Assembly (NCBI GenBank): GCA_002332615.1
Contig: DDAL01000004.1
Location: 42,312 to 106,311 of the forward strand
Source: Sphingobacteriaceae bacterium UBA2059
Lineage (GTDB): Bacteria > Bacteroidota > Bacteroidia > Sphingobacteriales > Sphingobacteriaceae
Direction of reading: 5' to 3'
DNA: 64,000 nt
Shown here in pieces: positions 8,139 to 18,381 of this stretch (position 1 is its first letter; each line of letters starts with the position of its first letter). Below the pieces are notes generated by a model. It was not told the DNA's origin. It did not search any database and worked only from the letters and a program-made list of their open reading frames with translations. The position numbers were made by a program, and so were the translations under genes.

Positions 8139-11100
8139 ATGTTAGGTTTCTTAGGTAAAATTTTTGGTAGCAAGTCTGAGCGCGACGTTAAACAGCTTCA
8201 GCCTATTCTGGAACAGATTAAGGCTGAATACGCCAAGCTTGGCTCATTAAGCCATGACGAACTACGCGAAAAAACGAATATATTTAAATCAAGGATACGT
8301 GAGGCTCTTGCGGGAATAGATCAACAGATTGCGGAACTGAAAGCCCAGGCAGAAAGCACGGATATTGCGGTTCAGGAAAAGACCAGTCTGTATGACAGAG
8401 TGGATAAGCTGGTTAAGGAACGGGATAAGGAGCTTGAAAAAGTGCCGATGGATATCCTGCCGGAAGCATTTGCTGTTGTAAGAGAGACAGCGCGCCGATT
8501 TACAGAAAATGAAACTATAGAGGTTACAGCTACAGACTATGATCGCGACCTCGCAGCCCGTAAGCCCAATGTAGTGATTCAGGGCGATAAGGCTATACAT
8601 CATAACAGATGGCTTGCTGCAGGAACAGAAGTGGTGTGGAACATGGTACATTATGACGTTCAGTTGATAGGTGGTATAGTTTTACATCAGGGGAAAATAG
8701 CAGAGATGGCTACCGGTGAAGGAAAAACGCTGGTGGGTACACTTCCTGCTTATCTGAATGCACTGTCGGGACAAGGCGTCCATATTGTAACGGTAAATGA
8801 CTATCTGGCCCGACGGGACTCTGAATGGAACGGCCCTTTATTTGAGTTCCATGGAATGGCGGTTGACTGTATAGACAGGCATGAACCGAACTCTCCAGCG
8901 AGGCGCAACGCTTATGGCGCAGATATAATTTTTGGAACAAATAACGAATTTGGCTTTGACTACCTGCGGGATAATATGACTCAAAGTCCAGAGAGCCAGG
9001 TGCAGCGCAAACTGCATTTTGCCATGGTGGATGAGGTAGACTCGGTACTAATTGACGACGCCCGTACTCCACTGATTATATCAGGTCCCATTCCAAAAGG
9101 TGATGAACATGAGTTTTATGAACTCAAACCCAGGATTGAACGCCTGGTTAATGTACAGAAAGCCTATGTAACAGGCGTTTTAAATGAGGGTAAAAAGCTA
9201 ATAAGCGAGGGTAAAACCGGCGTTACGGAGGGAGGACTGGCTCTGTTGCGAGCTTACAGGGGCTTACCTAAAAACAAAGCACTGATAAAGTACCTTAGCG
9301 AAACAGGCGTTAAACAGGTGCTTACAAAAAGTGAGCATTACCACATGCAGGACCAGAACAAGGAAATGCCAAATGCCGACGCAGAACTTTATTTTGTCAT
9401 CGACGAGAAAAACAATCAGGTAGAGCTTACTGAAAAAGGAATTGAACTAATCACTGCATCGGGTGAGGATTCAAGTTTCTTCATTATGCCTGACGTGGGT
9501 ACAGAAATAGCTGATATTGAAAAATCGGACCTTAGTAATGAAGAGAAGATAGCAAGAAAAGATGAGCTTATGCGTGACTTCTCTATAAAGTCTGAACGAA
9601 TTCACTCTGTAAATCAACTACTTAAAGCGTATACCTTATTTGAAAAGGATGTTGAGTATATTCTTGATGACGGTAAAATCAAGATTGTAGATGAGCAGAC
9701 AGGCCGTATTATGGAAGGTCGCCGATACTCGGACGGCTTACATCAGGCTATAGAGGCGAAAGAAAACGTTAAGGTAGAAGACGCTACCCAGACCTATGCG
9801 ACTATCACCCTGCAAAACTACTTTAGGATGTACCACAAACTTGCTGGTATGACTGGTACGGCTGTTACTGAAGCAGGCGAATTGTGGCAGATCTATAAAC
9901 TGGATGTCGTACAGATACCTACAAATGTACCTACCGCACGTCTTGACATGGAGGATAAAGTTTATCGTACCATGCGTGAGAAGTATAATGCAGTAGTAGC
10001 TGAAATCCAAACACTTGTTTTTCCTTACAGCCACTATGAAGTTGAATACGAAACGGATAAAGCTGGAAATGTGAAGATGAAGGATGGCAAGCCGGTAGTT
10101 AAACTTGACAGCGCAAACAGACCTGTACCTAAGTTTGACAGTAAGGGTGCTCTTATTCCTGTACCTAACCCTGCGACCGGACAAATCGAACCCGCTACCC
10201 CAAGACCCGTACTTGTAGGCACGACCTCGGTAGAAATATCTGAGCTCCTGAGTCGCATGCTTAAGCTTAGGGGTATACGACATAATGTACTGAATGCGAA
10301 GATGCACCAGAAAGAGGCGGATGTAGTTGCTGAAGCAGGTAAGCCGGGAACAGTGACCATTGCAACTAACATGGCTGGCCGTGGTACAGATATTAAACTT
10401 GGACAAGGGGTTAAAGAAGCCGGCGGTCTGGCAATTGTAGGTACAGAGCGGCATGAATCAAGACGTGTTGACAGGCAGCTAAGAGGCCGCGCCGGACGTC
10501 AGGGAGACCCTGGATCTTCACAGTTCTTTGTATCACTCGAAGACAACCTGATGCGTCTTTTCGGATCTGAACGGATCTCCAAGATCATGCTTAGCATGGG
10601 AATCGAAGAGGGAGAGGTGATACAGCATTCTATGATTACAAAGTCTATTGAGCGTGCACAGCGCAAGGTGGAAGAAAATAACTTCGGTATCCGTAAACGA
10701 CTGCTTGAGTATGACGATGTGATGAACTCGCAGCGAACTGTTATTTATGCCAAGCGTAAAAATGCTTTATATGGCGAGCGACTGGAGCTTGATCTGAACA
10801 GCACTTTCTTTGACACGGTGGAAGATATTGTGACTGAGTACAAGGAAATACAGAACTATGAAGGTTTTGTTATGGAAATGATACGAGTGTTTACAGTTGA
10901 CCCGCAGGTAGACGAGCAGTCATTTACAGACTTATCAGTAAGCACTCTGACTGATAAGGTCTTCACAGAGGTAAATGACTTCTATGAGCGTAAAAAAGAA
11001 GCCATCGCCCAACAGGCTTTTCCTGTTTTGAAACAGGTACACGAAGAACGTGGTGACTATATTGAAAATATAATTGTTCCGTTTACGGATGGACTACGCT

Positions 11101-11627
11101 CCATACAAGTTGCTTCAGGATTAAAAAAGGCGGTTGAATCCGGCGGACATGAAGTATTTAAGTCTTTTGAAAAGACAGTGGTACTCGCTCTTATAGATGA
11201 TGCCTGGAAGGAGCACCTGAGAGAGATGGACGACCTGAAGCAATCCGTTCAGAACGCTGTTTACGAGCAGAAAGACCCTCTGGTAATTTACAAGATGGAA
11301 GCTTTTAACCTCTTTAAACAGATGCTTTTGTCTGTAAATAAAGATATCGTCGGATTCCTTTTCAAAGGTGGCATTCCTATGCAGCAGTCTGAAGAAGTAA
11401 GAGAAGCAAGACCTCTGCCAAAGCAGGACATGAGCAAACTAAAGGTATCTAAACCTGACGCAGAGGGTCGTGGCAATGCAGCTGGTGCTGAGGCCGCCAT
11501 GCATGATACTAGAGAATTACAAAAGCAGATGCCTGTAAGAAGTGAAGTAAAGATTGGACGGAATGATCCTTGCCCCTGCGGTAGCGGAAAGAAGTATAAA
11601 AATTGTCATGGAGCTAATGCAGTTTAA
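8139..11627 (+). CDS. secA: Preprotein translocase ATPase SecA
   Basis: Motor of Sec protein export. The protein has 1,162 residues against 901 in E. coli. Walker A GEGKT at 193-197, DEVD box at 298-301, NBD2 arginine region [11 protein letters not shown], and a C-terminal SEC-C zinc motif with C1145, C1147, C1156 and H1157. The extra length lies in the preprotein cross-linking region (about 325-480) and in a second insertion at about 628-687, just before [11 protein letters not shown]. The first is usual in Bacteroidota; the second is lysine- and proline-rich and may be lineage-specific. The downstream amidohydrolase starts 5 bp after the stop, so they are probably cotranscribed. Confidence 0.98.
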   Translation: MLGFLGKIFGSKSERDVKQLQPILEQIKAEYAKLGSLSHDELREKTNIFKSRIREALAGIDQQIAELKAQAESTDIAVQEKTSLYDRVDKLVKERDKELEKVPMDILPEAFAVVRETARRFTENETIEVTATDYDRDLAARKPNVVIQGDKAIHHNRWLAAGTEVVWNMVHYDVQLIGGIVLHQGKIAEMATGEGKTLVGTLPAYLNALSGQGVHIVTVNDYLARRDSEWNGPLFEFHGMAVDCIDRHEPNSPARRNAYGADIIFGTNNEFGFDYLRDNMTQSPESQVQRKLHFAMVDEVDSVLIDDARTPLIISGPIPKGDEHEFYELKPRIERLVNVQKAYVTGVLNEGKKLISEGKTGVTEGGLALLRAYRGLPKNKALIKYLSETGVKQVLTKSEHYHMQDQNKEMPNADAELYFVIDEKNNQVELTEKGIELITASGEDSSFFIMPDVGTEIADIEKSDLSNEEKIARKDELMRDFSIKSERIHSVNQLLKAYTLFEKDVEYILDDGKIKIVDEQTGRIMEGRRYSDGLHQAIEAKENVKVEDATQTYATITLQNYFRMYHKLAGMTGTAVTEAGELWQIYKLDVVQIPTNVPTARLDMEDKVYRTMREKYNAVVAEIQTLVFPYSHYEVEYETDKAGNVKMKDGKPVVKLDSANRPVPKFDSKGALIPVPNPATGQIEPATPRPVLVGTTSVEISELLSRMLKLRGIRHNVLNAKMHQKEADVVAEAGKPGTVTIATNMAGRGTDIKLGQGVKEAGGLAIVGTERHESRRVDRQLRGRAGRQGDPGSSQFFVSLEDNLMRLFGSERISKIMLSMGIEEGEVIQHSMITKSIERAQRKVEENNFGIRKRLLEYDDVMNSQRTVIYAKRKNALYGERLELDLNSTFFDTVEDIVTEYKEIQNYEGFVMEMIRVFTVDPQVDEQSFTDLSVSTLTDKVFTEVNDFYERKKEAIAQQAFPVLKQVHEERGDYIENIIVPFTDGLRSIQVASGLKKAVESGGHEVFKSFEKTVVLALIDDAWKEHLREMDDLKQSVQNAVYEQKDPLVIYKMEAFNLFKQMLLSVNKDIVGFLFKGGIPMQQSEEVREARPLPKQDMSKLKVSKPDAEGRGNAAGAEAAMHDTRELQKQMPVRSEVKIGRNDPCPCGSGKKYKNCHGANAV

Positions 11628-11632
11628 CTACT

Positions 11633-12817
11633 ATGCTTAGAGAACTAATCCGGGACTTGTCCGGTAAAATACACGGCGAAGTTATAAACTATCGCCGTTT
11701 TTTGCATTCAGAGCCTGAGCTATCCTTTGAGGAATATGCTACCTCTGCTTATATTAAGCGCCGTCTGGATGAAATGAAGATAAAATGGGAGGCAATTGCC
11801 GGTACCGGGGTGCTTGCTTCGATCAAAGGTGATCTCCAACTTGATACCGTAGTGGCTTTAAGGGCCGATATAGACGCCTTGCCCATTACAGAACTTAATG
11901 AGGTTACGTATAAATCAAAAAAAGAAGGACTTATGCATGCCTGTGGCCATGATGTGCATGCGGCCTCTCTTCTCGGCACCGCAAAAATATTACAAGAACT
12001 CCGATCTGAATTTGGAGGAACTGTAAAACTGATGTTCCAGCCGGGTGAAGAAAAGCTTCCCGGTGGTGCCAGTATTATGATTCGCGAGGGTGCTCTCAAA
12101 AATCCTGCTCCGGATGCAGTAATAGGTCAGCATGTGATGCCATCACTGGACGTTGGCAAAATAGGCATACGATCCGGCAAATATATGGCTTCTACCGACG
12201 AGCTGTATATAACTGTAAAAGGTAAAGGGGGACATGGAGCCCTACCTCAGCAAAATATAGACTCGGTGGTAATTGCTGCACATATTATCATTGCCTTACA
12301 GCAAATAGTAAGCCGCGTAGCCGATCCCAGAATGCCTACAGTGCTTTCTTTTGGTAAGGTAAGTGCAAACGGAGCTACCAATGTTATCCCCGATGAGGTT
12401 AAAATTGAAGGTACCTTCAGGACTTTTGATGAAGAATGGCGGACCCAAGCCCACAGTACAATGAAAAAGATGGCCGAAAGTATTGCTGAAGGCATGGGCG
12501 GCAGATGCGAGTTTACCATAGCTAAGGGTTATCCATTTTTAGTAAACGAAGAAAAGCTGACTGCCGAGGTGAGGAAGTACATGCAGGAGTATGCGGGCAG
12601 TGAAAATGTAATTGATATTGATATGTGGATGACGGGTGAAGACTTTGCCTATTATTCGCAGGCAGCAGATGCCTGTTTCTACAGAATCGGCATACGAAAC
12701 ACAGACAAGGGAATTGACTCGGCAGTACATACCCCTACTTTTGATATCGACGAAGACGCACTTGCGTTAAGTACAGGGCTGATGGCCTATATAGCTTTGA
12801 AAAAGCTGGGCAACTAA
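11633..12817 (+). CDS. M20D-family amidohydrolase (N-acyl amino acid / IAA-conjugate type)
   Basis: Zinc peptidase-fold hydrolase that removes acyl or aminoacyl groups from amino acids. In 394 residues the metal-binding positions are visible: C104 and H106 in HACGHDVHA, E139/E140 in FQPGEE, H167 in GQHV. The C-terminal part carries the TGEDFAYYSQ motif. The dimerisation domain sits at about 185-300. Its substrate is not predictable. It starts 5 bp after secA and 9 bp before an unknown exported protein, so it is part of that run. Confidence 0.9.
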   Translation: MLRELIRDLSGKIHGEVINYRRFLHSEPELSFEEYATSAYIKRRLDEMKIKWEAIAGTGVLASIKGDLQLDTVVALRADIDALPITELNEVTYKSKKEGLMHACGHDVHAASLLGTAKILQELRSEFGGTVKLMFQPGEEKLPGGASIMIREGALKNPAPDAVIGQHVMPSLDVGKIGIRSGKYMASTDELYITVKGKGGHGALPQQNIDSVVIAAHIIIALQQIVSRVADPRMPTVLSFGKVSANGATNVIPDEVKIEGTFRTFDEEWRTQAHSTMKKMAESIAEGMGGRCEFTIAKGYPFLVNEEKLTAEVRKYMQEYAGSENVIDIDMWMTGEDFAYYSQAADACFYRIGIRNTDKGIDSAVHTPTFDIDEDALALSTGLMAYIALKKLGN

Positions 12818-12826
12818 ACTCTTTTT

Positions 12827-13756
12827 ATGAAGAACTTTCTGTTAATACTTTTCTTATTGCCGCTTTGTGCTTTTTCACAGGCATATTCGAGCTATAATCC
12901 CGATACCTTACTCACAATAAAGCTCGATTCAGCGGTAAACATTCAGGCGGAGCGCATCAATGTAAATCTTTTTATAAAAAAGGTAATGAACGATACAAGC
13001 TTTTACCAGGCTTTTAGGGACATGAAAAGGTATGATTTTATAGCTGAAAACAGGATTGCCACTTTTGATAGAAAGAACCGCATCACCGGAAAAATTTATA
13101 GAAAGATAGCTCACACAAATAAGGGAGAGGAAAAGATGAAGATACTGGCGGAGAGCAGCAGCGGAAAGATTAAGAAGAAAAACGGCTCCTACAATCTCTA
13201 TACGGTAGAAATGTTTGACTATATCTTCACCAACGCTTATAAATCGGGCTTTTCGGCTTCATCCGGAGGCGATAAGGCTAAAAACCCGAATGCTTCTTAT
13301 AAAGATAAACTTAAGACGCTTTTGTTTAGCCCTGGAAGACCAGTAAAAGGAGTACCCTTTATCGGTTCGAAGACACAAATTTTTAGTGCGAATATGCGTC
13401 AGTATTATGACTATTCCTTTTATAGCGGAATGTATCTTGACTCTATTCCGGTGTATACATTCAGAGTAAAAGTAAAACCCGATTTATCCGGCTGGATAAA
13501 AAGCAATCTCATGATCAAGGAACTTAATACCACCTTCGATAAGAAAAACATGCAGATACTTGGCAGGGCAGTAAAAATGGACTACAATAATCTGGCGTTC
13601 AGCTTCAATGTAGACATGAATATAGAAATGGCTTATTATAAAGACGGAGAAACCATTCTGCCCGCAAAAGTAACGTACAAAGGCGATTGGAATGTTCCTT
13701 TTAAGAAGGAAGAACGTGCGAGCTTTTTAATTGTACACAAGGACTACCATTTGTAA
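12827..13756 (+). CDS. Exported protein of unknown function
   Basis: 309 residues with a clear signal peptide (MKNFLLILFLLPLCAFSQA, cut near 18). The mature part is basic and rich in K, Y and F, with alternating hydrophobic strands typical of Bacteroidota periplasmic or outer-membrane proteins. It has no cysteine pair or catalytic motif that I recognise. It follows the amidohydrolase by 9 bp and precedes dnaG by 17 bp. I do not assign a function. Confidence 0.75.
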   Translation: MKNFLLILFLLPLCAFSQAYSSYNPDTLLTIKLDSAVNIQAERINVNLFIKKVMNDTSFYQAFRDMKRYDFIAENRIATFDRKNRITGKIYRKIAHTNKGEEKMKILAESSSGKIKKKNGSYNLYTVEMFDYIFTNAYKSGFSASSGGDKAKNPNASYKDKLKTLLFSPGRPVKGVPFIGSKTQIFSANMRQYYDYSFYSGMYLDSIPVYTFRVKVKPDLSGWIKSNLMIKELNTTFDKKNMQILGRAVKMDYNNLAFSFNVDMNIEMAYYKDGETILPAKVTYKGDWNVPFKKEERASFLIVHKDYHL

Positions 13757-13761
13757 TTTGC

Positions 13762-13769
13762 TTACTTTG
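13762..13769 (+). promoter_or_regulatory. -7-like box of dnaG, leaderless type
   Basis: TTACTTTG matches TAnnTTTG at 7 of 8 positions and is separated from the dnaG ATG by CAGT, 4 nt. It falls in the 17-bp gap after the preceding gene. Confidence 0.4.
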
Positions 13770-13773
13770 CAGT

Positions 13774-15696
13774 ATGATTCCGAAGGAAACCGTTGACAAA
13801 ATACTGGAGACTGCCAGAATTGAAGAGGTTGTTGAGGACTTCGTCAGCCTTAAAAAACGAGGAACCAGTCTGATAGGTTTATGCCCTTTTCACAATGAGA
13901 AAACACCATCTTTTCATGTTTCGGTAAACAAGGGTATTTACAAATGCTTCGGTTGCGGCAAGGGAGGAAACTCCGCTCAATTTATTATGGAGCATGAAAA
14001 ATATACTTACCCCGAGGCCTTAAAATACCTTGCTTCAAAGTACAATATAGAAATTGAAGAAACTATTCCCTCCCAGGAGCAACAAGAAGCAGATAACCGC
14101 CGGGAAAGCTTATATGTAGTTTCTGCAAGGGCAGCCAGGTTTTTTAAAGACACCTTGTGGGATACCGAAGAAGGGCGGTCTATAGGCTTGGAGTACTTTA
14201 GAGAAAGAGGCTTTCGGGATGATATCATTAAAAAATTTGAATTAGGCTATTCGCCCGAAGCTTGGGATGTGTTTACCCGAAAGGCCCTGGCTGAGGGTTT
14301 CAACCAGGAGGCGCTTGAGGCTACCGGCCTGAGCATTAAATCGGATAATGGAAAGGTTTACGACCGGTTCAGAGCGAGAGCTCTGTTTCCTATACACGGT
14401 TTTACAGGCAGAGTAATAGGGTTCGGAGGCAGAACCCTAAAAACCGATAAAAAGACTCCTAAATATCTTAACTCCCCAGAAAGTGCTATTTATCATAAAT
14501 CAAGCGTGCTATACGGCTTATTCTTTGCAAGAAAAGCAATCAGAGACCTTGATAACTGTTACCTGGTAGAGGGATATGCGGATGTGCTCTCTTTACAGCA
14601 GGGAGGAATTGAAAATGTTGTTGCATCATCGGGGACCTCGCTTACGGCTGAGCAAGTACGTCTGATCGGTCGCTTTACAAAGAATATTACCATCCTTTAT
14701 GACGGAGACGAGGCGGGGGTAAAAGCCTCTTTGCGGGGATTAGACATGATTCTTGAAGAGGGACTGAATGTAAAGGTAGTTCAATTTCCCGAAGGCCATG
14801 ACCCCGATTCCTACATCAGGAAGACCGGGAGCGCCGACTTTAAATTATACCTGGAAAAAACCCAAAAGGATTTCATTCTTTTCAAGACATCCGTTCTGCT
14901 TAGTACTGCGGCTAACGATCCGATTCGGAAAGCCGAGGTTATACGCGATGTTGTGGAAAGCATAGCAAAAATACCCGACAGCATAAAGGCTTCCATTTTT
15001 ATAAGAGAGTGCAGCAGCATGATGCAGATAGAGGAGCGTATACTGATATCAGAGCTGAACAAGCTCCGCCTTAAAGGCACCAAGCGAAGCCCTGTGTCCC
15101 AGCCCGCTGAATCACCTCCGCCCAAAGCGCAGGAAGAGCTCGCAGGGCAGCTTGCAGAAGCTGTAAAAGATACCGATGAACCCCAGGAACGCGAGGTAGT
15201 GAGGCTGCTTCTTTTATATGGTAACAAACTGGCAACTTGGGAAGAAACCAATGTATACATCGCTCCCTATATGATTGCGAACCTTAGCGACGTTACCTTT
15301 GAAGAGGCCAGCTGCAGCTTAATAATTGAGGAATACAGAAAGGCCATTGAGAACGGAAAACTGCCCGTGGAGGAAGATTTTACAAGAAGTACCGTAAGCA
15401 GCATATCTCAACTTGCGATCTCCTTACTTACTTCGCCCTATGAACTAAGTGATAACTGGTATGCGAAAAGAAAGATTTATGTAAAGAGTGAGGCTGAAAA
15501 CTTGAAACATACCATTCTTGAAGGGCTGTTTCATTTGAAGAAAAAGAAAGTAGACCGGCTCCTGCTTTCAATAATGGAAAAACTGCAACACGAAACTGAT
15601 GAAGCTAATCAGGAGCTTATAATGCAAAAGTATCTGGCAGCTAAAGAAATGGAAAAATGGATATCTAAGTATCTGGGTTCGGTAATTGTTAAATAA
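13774..15696 (+). CDS. dnaG: DNA primase
   Basis: Makes RNA primers for replication. In 640 residues: the CHC2 zinc finger with C37, H40, C58 and C61, the catalytic core with the TOPRIM acidic residues E266 (VEGYAD) and D310/D312 (YDGDEAG), and a C-terminal helicase-binding region from about 470. Length is normal. The stop overlaps the yraN start by one base (TAATG), indicating translational coupling. Confidence 0.97.
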   Translation: MIPKETVDKILETARIEEVVEDFVSLKKRGTSLIGLCPFHNEKTPSFHVSVNKGIYKCFGCGKGGNSAQFIMEHEKYTYPEALKYLASKYNIEIEETIPSQEQQEADNRRESLYVVSARAARFFKDTLWDTEEGRSIGLEYFRERGFRDDIIKKFELGYSPEAWDVFTRKALAEGFNQEALEATGLSIKSDNGKVYDRFRARALFPIHGFTGRVIGFGGRTLKTDKKTPKYLNSPESAIYHKSSVLYGLFFARKAIRDLDNCYLVEGYADVLSLQQGGIENVVASSGTSLTAEQVRLIGRFTKNITILYDGDEAGVKASLRGLDMILEEGLNVKVVQFPEGHDPDSYIRKTGSADFKLYLEKTQKDFILFKTSVLLSTAANDPIRKAEVIRDVVESIAKIPDSIKASIFIRECSSMMQIEERILISELNKLRLKGTKRSPVSQPAESPPPKAQEELAGQLAEAVKDTDEPQEREVVRLLLLYGNKLATWEETNVYIAPYMIANLSDVTFEEASCSLIIEEYRKAIENGKLPVEEDFTRSTVSSISQLAISLLTSPYELSDNWYAKRKIYVKSEAENLKHTILEGLFHLKKKKVDRLLLSIMEKLQHETDEANQELIMQKYLAAKEMEKWISKYLGSVIVK

Positions 15697-16055
15697 TGGC
15701 GGCGCATAACGAACTCGGAAAAAAAGGCGAACTTATAGCGGCTGCCTATCTTATCAGAAAAGGATATACCATACATGAAGTTAACTGGTGTTATAACAAA
15801 GCTGAAGTTGATATAATTGCAGAAGACGGCCGGTTTATAGTTTTTGTTGAAGTAAAAACAAGAAGCTCGACCAGCTTTGGACAACCGGAGGAATTTGTAT
15901 CCACACAAAAGCAAAGACATTTACAAAGAGCTGCTGAGGGCTATTTATTTAAAACCGGATATAAAGGTGAGGTGCGCTTTGATATTGTATCGGTTTTGTT
16001 TAATGATACCGGAGCCTACGAAATCTATCATATTGAAGACGCCTTTTGGGGATAA
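15696..16055 (+). CDS. YraN/UPF0102 family nuclease-fold protein
   Basis: 119 residues with the family pattern: N-terminal GKKGELIAAAYLIRKGY, then NKAEVDIIAEDG and VFVEVKTRSS, which form a restriction-endonuclease-like E/D...ExK centre. The cellular role of the family is not settled. It is coupled to dnaG by a one-base overlap. Confidence 0.9.
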   Translation: MAAHNELGKKGELIAAAYLIRKGYTIHEVNWCYNKAEVDIIAEDGRFIVFVEVKTRSSTSFGQPEEFVSTQKQRHLQRAAEGYLFKTGYKGEVRFDIVSVLFNDTGAYEIYHIEDAFWG

Positions 16056-16092
16056 TTAAAAAACAGCTTAAGAAGCTTTTATTTTTTTACAA

Positions 16093-17130
16093 ATGGAAAG
16101 ATTTTTATTTTTAATCGCACTGTTACTTGTCACTGTTACATCCTGTAACGAACAGAAAAGTATTTCTTATTACTTCGTATCGCCGCAGGAAGGCACGGTA
16201 GTAAACAGGGAGCAAAGAATCGAACTGAAGCTCGACAACCGCAATCAGGCGGTAGACTCTATACAGTACTGGATAGATTCGAATCTTGTAGCCAGCAAAA
16301 AAGACGTCTCCGCTGCTACTGTCGACTTAGGCAACCTTGATATTGGGATACGCTCAGTACTTGCCCGGATATTTAACGGTTCTGGATACAAAGAAGCCAG
16401 TACAACACTTATAATAGTTCCATCCAAAGCACCTTCTGTTTATAAAGTCGAAGTTATCAAAACTTATCCTCATGATACAGAGGCCTTTACTCAGGGGCTT
16501 GAATATCATAAAGGTATGCTATATGAAAGTGCAGGAGAATACGGACGGTCAAGTCTTAGAAAAGTAGAGCTGGCTACCGGAAAAGTTGTTAAGAAAACCG
16601 ATCTGCCCGGTGATATATTTGCAGAAGGCCTAACACTTGTGGGAGATAAAATAATACAGCTCACCTGGCAAAATCGCATAGGTCTTGTATACAACAAAGA
16701 GTCATTTGAAAAAATTGCAGAGTTTCCCTATAAGAACAGTGCTGAAGGATGGGGGCTGTGCTTCGACGGAAAAAGGATTTATAAGTCTGACGGCACCAAC
16801 CGCATCTACTTCCTTAATAAAGACAGCTATAGCGAGGAAGGTTTTATTGAAGTGTATGACCACAAGGGCCCTGTGAACTCCTTAAATGAACTTGAGTTTA
16901 TTGATGGGAATATTTATGCTAACGTGTGGGAGACAGATAAGATCGTAATTATCAATCCGGCTACAGGCGAAGTAGAAGGACAGGCAGACCTGTCAGCAAT
17001 CTACCCGCGGGATAAGAGGAATGCAGATGCAGATGTATTGAATGGAATAGCTTGGGATGCAGATAGAAAACGCCTTTTTGTAACCGGAAAGAAATGGGAT
17101 AAGCTTTTTGAACTTAGACTATCAAAGTAG
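16093..17130 (+). CDS. Glutaminyl-peptide cyclotransferase-like lipoprotein
   Basis: Probable periplasmic lipoprotein of the bacterial glutamine cyclotransferase family, forming N-terminal pyroglutamate. Lipobox with C18 (LLVTVTSC). After an Ig-like segment at about 25-110, a beta-propeller carries HDTEAFTQGLEY, FAEGLTL, NSAEGWGLCFDG and NELEFIDGNIYANVWETD, all typical of the family. 345 residues. Its last codons form the left arm of a long hairpin shared with the convergent gene. Confidence 0.88.
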   Translation: MERFLFLIALLLVTVTSCNEQKSISYYFVSPQEGTVVNREQRIELKLDNRNQAVDSIQYWIDSNLVASKKDVSAATVDLGNLDIGIRSVLARIFNGSGYKEASTTLIIVPSKAPSVYKVEVIKTYPHDTEAFTQGLEYHKGMLYESAGEYGRSSLRKVELATGKVVKKTDLPGDIFAEGLTLVGDKIIQLTWQNRIGLVYNKESFEKIAEFPYKNSAEGWGLCFDGKRIYKSDGTNRIYFLNKDSYSEEGFIEVYDHKGPVNSLNELEFIDGNIYANVWETDKIVIINPATGEVEGQADLSAIYPRDKRNADADVLNGIAWDADRKRLFVTGKKWDKLFELRLSK

Positions 17131-17160
17131 CTGCACCCTAATTAATGCAGCTTTTGATAG
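17119..17160. terminator. Convergent hairpin built from the ends of both genes
   Basis: CTATCAAA-gt-AGCTGCA (17119-17135) pairs with TGCAGCTTTTGATAG (17146-17160): 15 bp with a 2-nt bulge and a 10-nt loop. The left arm covers the last codons and stop of the cyclotransferase gene. The right arm covers the last codons of the arginase-fold gene. No T tract follows. Confidence 0.6.
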
Positions 17161-18323
17161 GTTCGCCACCACAGGTCGGGCATCTCGCCGGCTATGGCAA
17201 GTTCGTAATCTGAATACAAGCAAGGCACCAGGTGATAGCGCTCATTTGCCGAGTTATTATTTGGATAAGGCACCTGCATCCACCACCTGTCAGTCTTTTT
17301 GCTTTTTATAAATACCAGTTCATGCCGGCTATCCTGCATAGACGCCCGGTATATCAAATAATGCGATTTTGGCTGTAAGGGAAGGTCGTTCTTGCGTTGA
17401 TAGTAACCATCAATAAAATACCATACCATTTGAGCAATAAGCATGGCCGTCTGCCCCTGAGGGTCAAGGCGCGGATTATACTCATAGATGCCAAAGGAAC
17501 TTAGTTTATCGCTCATGCCTGCATATCTGCATAACTGGCAGGCTTGTTCTCCATAAAACCCGTTAGGCGTAGCATTTGCATTTGCGCAAGCATCTGAAGA
17601 CCTAATGGCAGAAATATCAAAACTCAACAGGTCGGCATTCCGGATAAGGGGCTCTGCCTGGCCGATATTACTATTAAAATCTCCCAAACGGTTCACATCA
17701 AACAAAAGCTTATCCATAACTCTGAGGCTCTCCGGACTTACGAAGTAAGTTTGGTATCCTAAATTGCTGAAATTAAAAAGGTAATTGGGCTGGTGAAGAA
17801 ATATACTATTGAGGTAATTTTCCGATGTAAGCTCACCAGGATACTCCATGCTGGAAATATCCATATCCAGTCGCGAATCGATGATGGCCAGGTCAACGCG
17901 TTGTTCCAAACCTTGATAAGCAAGATATTGCGCATAGGTGATATGATGCCCCCCGCCCAGCAGTATAGGAACAATGTTACTTTTCACCAATTCCTGAACT
18001 ACCGTTTTCACGGCAGCATAAGTATCAGCAACAGAGTTGCCCGCTCTAATATTACCAAGATCTGCAATCTGTGCGTTATAGCTTCCCACGCTTAAGCGGT
18101 AAAGTTGCCTGCGAATAAAGTCCGGCCCTTCATCACAAGACTCATTGTCCGGGCTATTTCTGCCATCCTGAATTCCCATGACAGCCAGATAAGTAGTATT
18201 GCTTTTAAAAACCGGAAAGCTTTTTATATAAGAAGAAATATGAAATCCAAGGGTAGTTTCGGCGAAACGAGCATTATTGAATTCATCGCCATTGAGAGGT
18301 GTAAAAAAATCTACTAAAGACAT
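17142..18323 (-). CDS. Arginase-fold (formimidoylglutamase-like) protein lacking one metal site
   Basis: 393-residue ureohydrolase-superfamily protein. The fold motifs are readable: GGGHHITY with H126, IIDSRLDMD where DAHxD is expected, and SFDISAI where SFDxD is expected. By alignment with arginase, H126, D149, D153 and D236 keep the first-metal ligands. The two ligands unique to the second metal are replaced (R151 for His, S238 for Asp). It is therefore either a one-metal enzyme or a non-catalytic relative. Annotation pipelines tend to call such proteins formimidoylglutamase, which I do not consider shown. No hut genes are nearby. Confidence 0.82.
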   Translation of the reverse strand: MSLVDFFTPLNGDEFNNARFAETTLGFHISSYIKSFPVFKSNTTYLAVMGIQDGRNSPDNESCDEGPDFIRRQLYRLSVGSYNAQIADLGNIRAGNSVADTYAAVKTVVQELVKSNIVPILLGGGHHITYAQYLAYQGLEQRVDLAIIDSRLDMDISSMEYPGELTSENYLNSIFLHQPNYLFNFSNLGYQTYFVSPESLRVMDKLLFDVNRLGDFNSNIGQAEPLIRNADLLSFDISAIRSSDACANANATPNGFYGEQACQLCRYAGMSDKLSSFGIYEYNPRLDPQGQTAMLIAQMVWYFIDGYYQRKNDLPLQPKSHYLIYRASMQDSRHELVFIKSKKTDRWWMQVPYPNNNSANERYHLVPCLYSDYELAIAGEMPDLWWRTYQKLH

Positions 18324-18348
18324 ATAGGACCAAATATCCAGTTTATAA

Positions 18349-18367
18349 TTTTACTTTTGAAGTAAAA
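18349..18367 (+). promoter_or_regulatory. -7 box inside an inverted repeat, upstream of the epimerase gene
   Basis: TACTTTTG (18352-18359) is a perfect TAnnTTTG box 22 nt before the ATG. It lies within the perfect repeat TTTTACTT-TTG-AAGTAAAA, which could be an operator. No TTTG box is evident upstream. Confidence 0.4.
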
Positions 18368-18381
18368 GTAAATTAAACCTT

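Noticed and set aside
9738..10454. Long minus-strand open frame inside secA
   Set aside because: Shadow of secA codon bias; the plus-strand SecA motifs are unambiguous.
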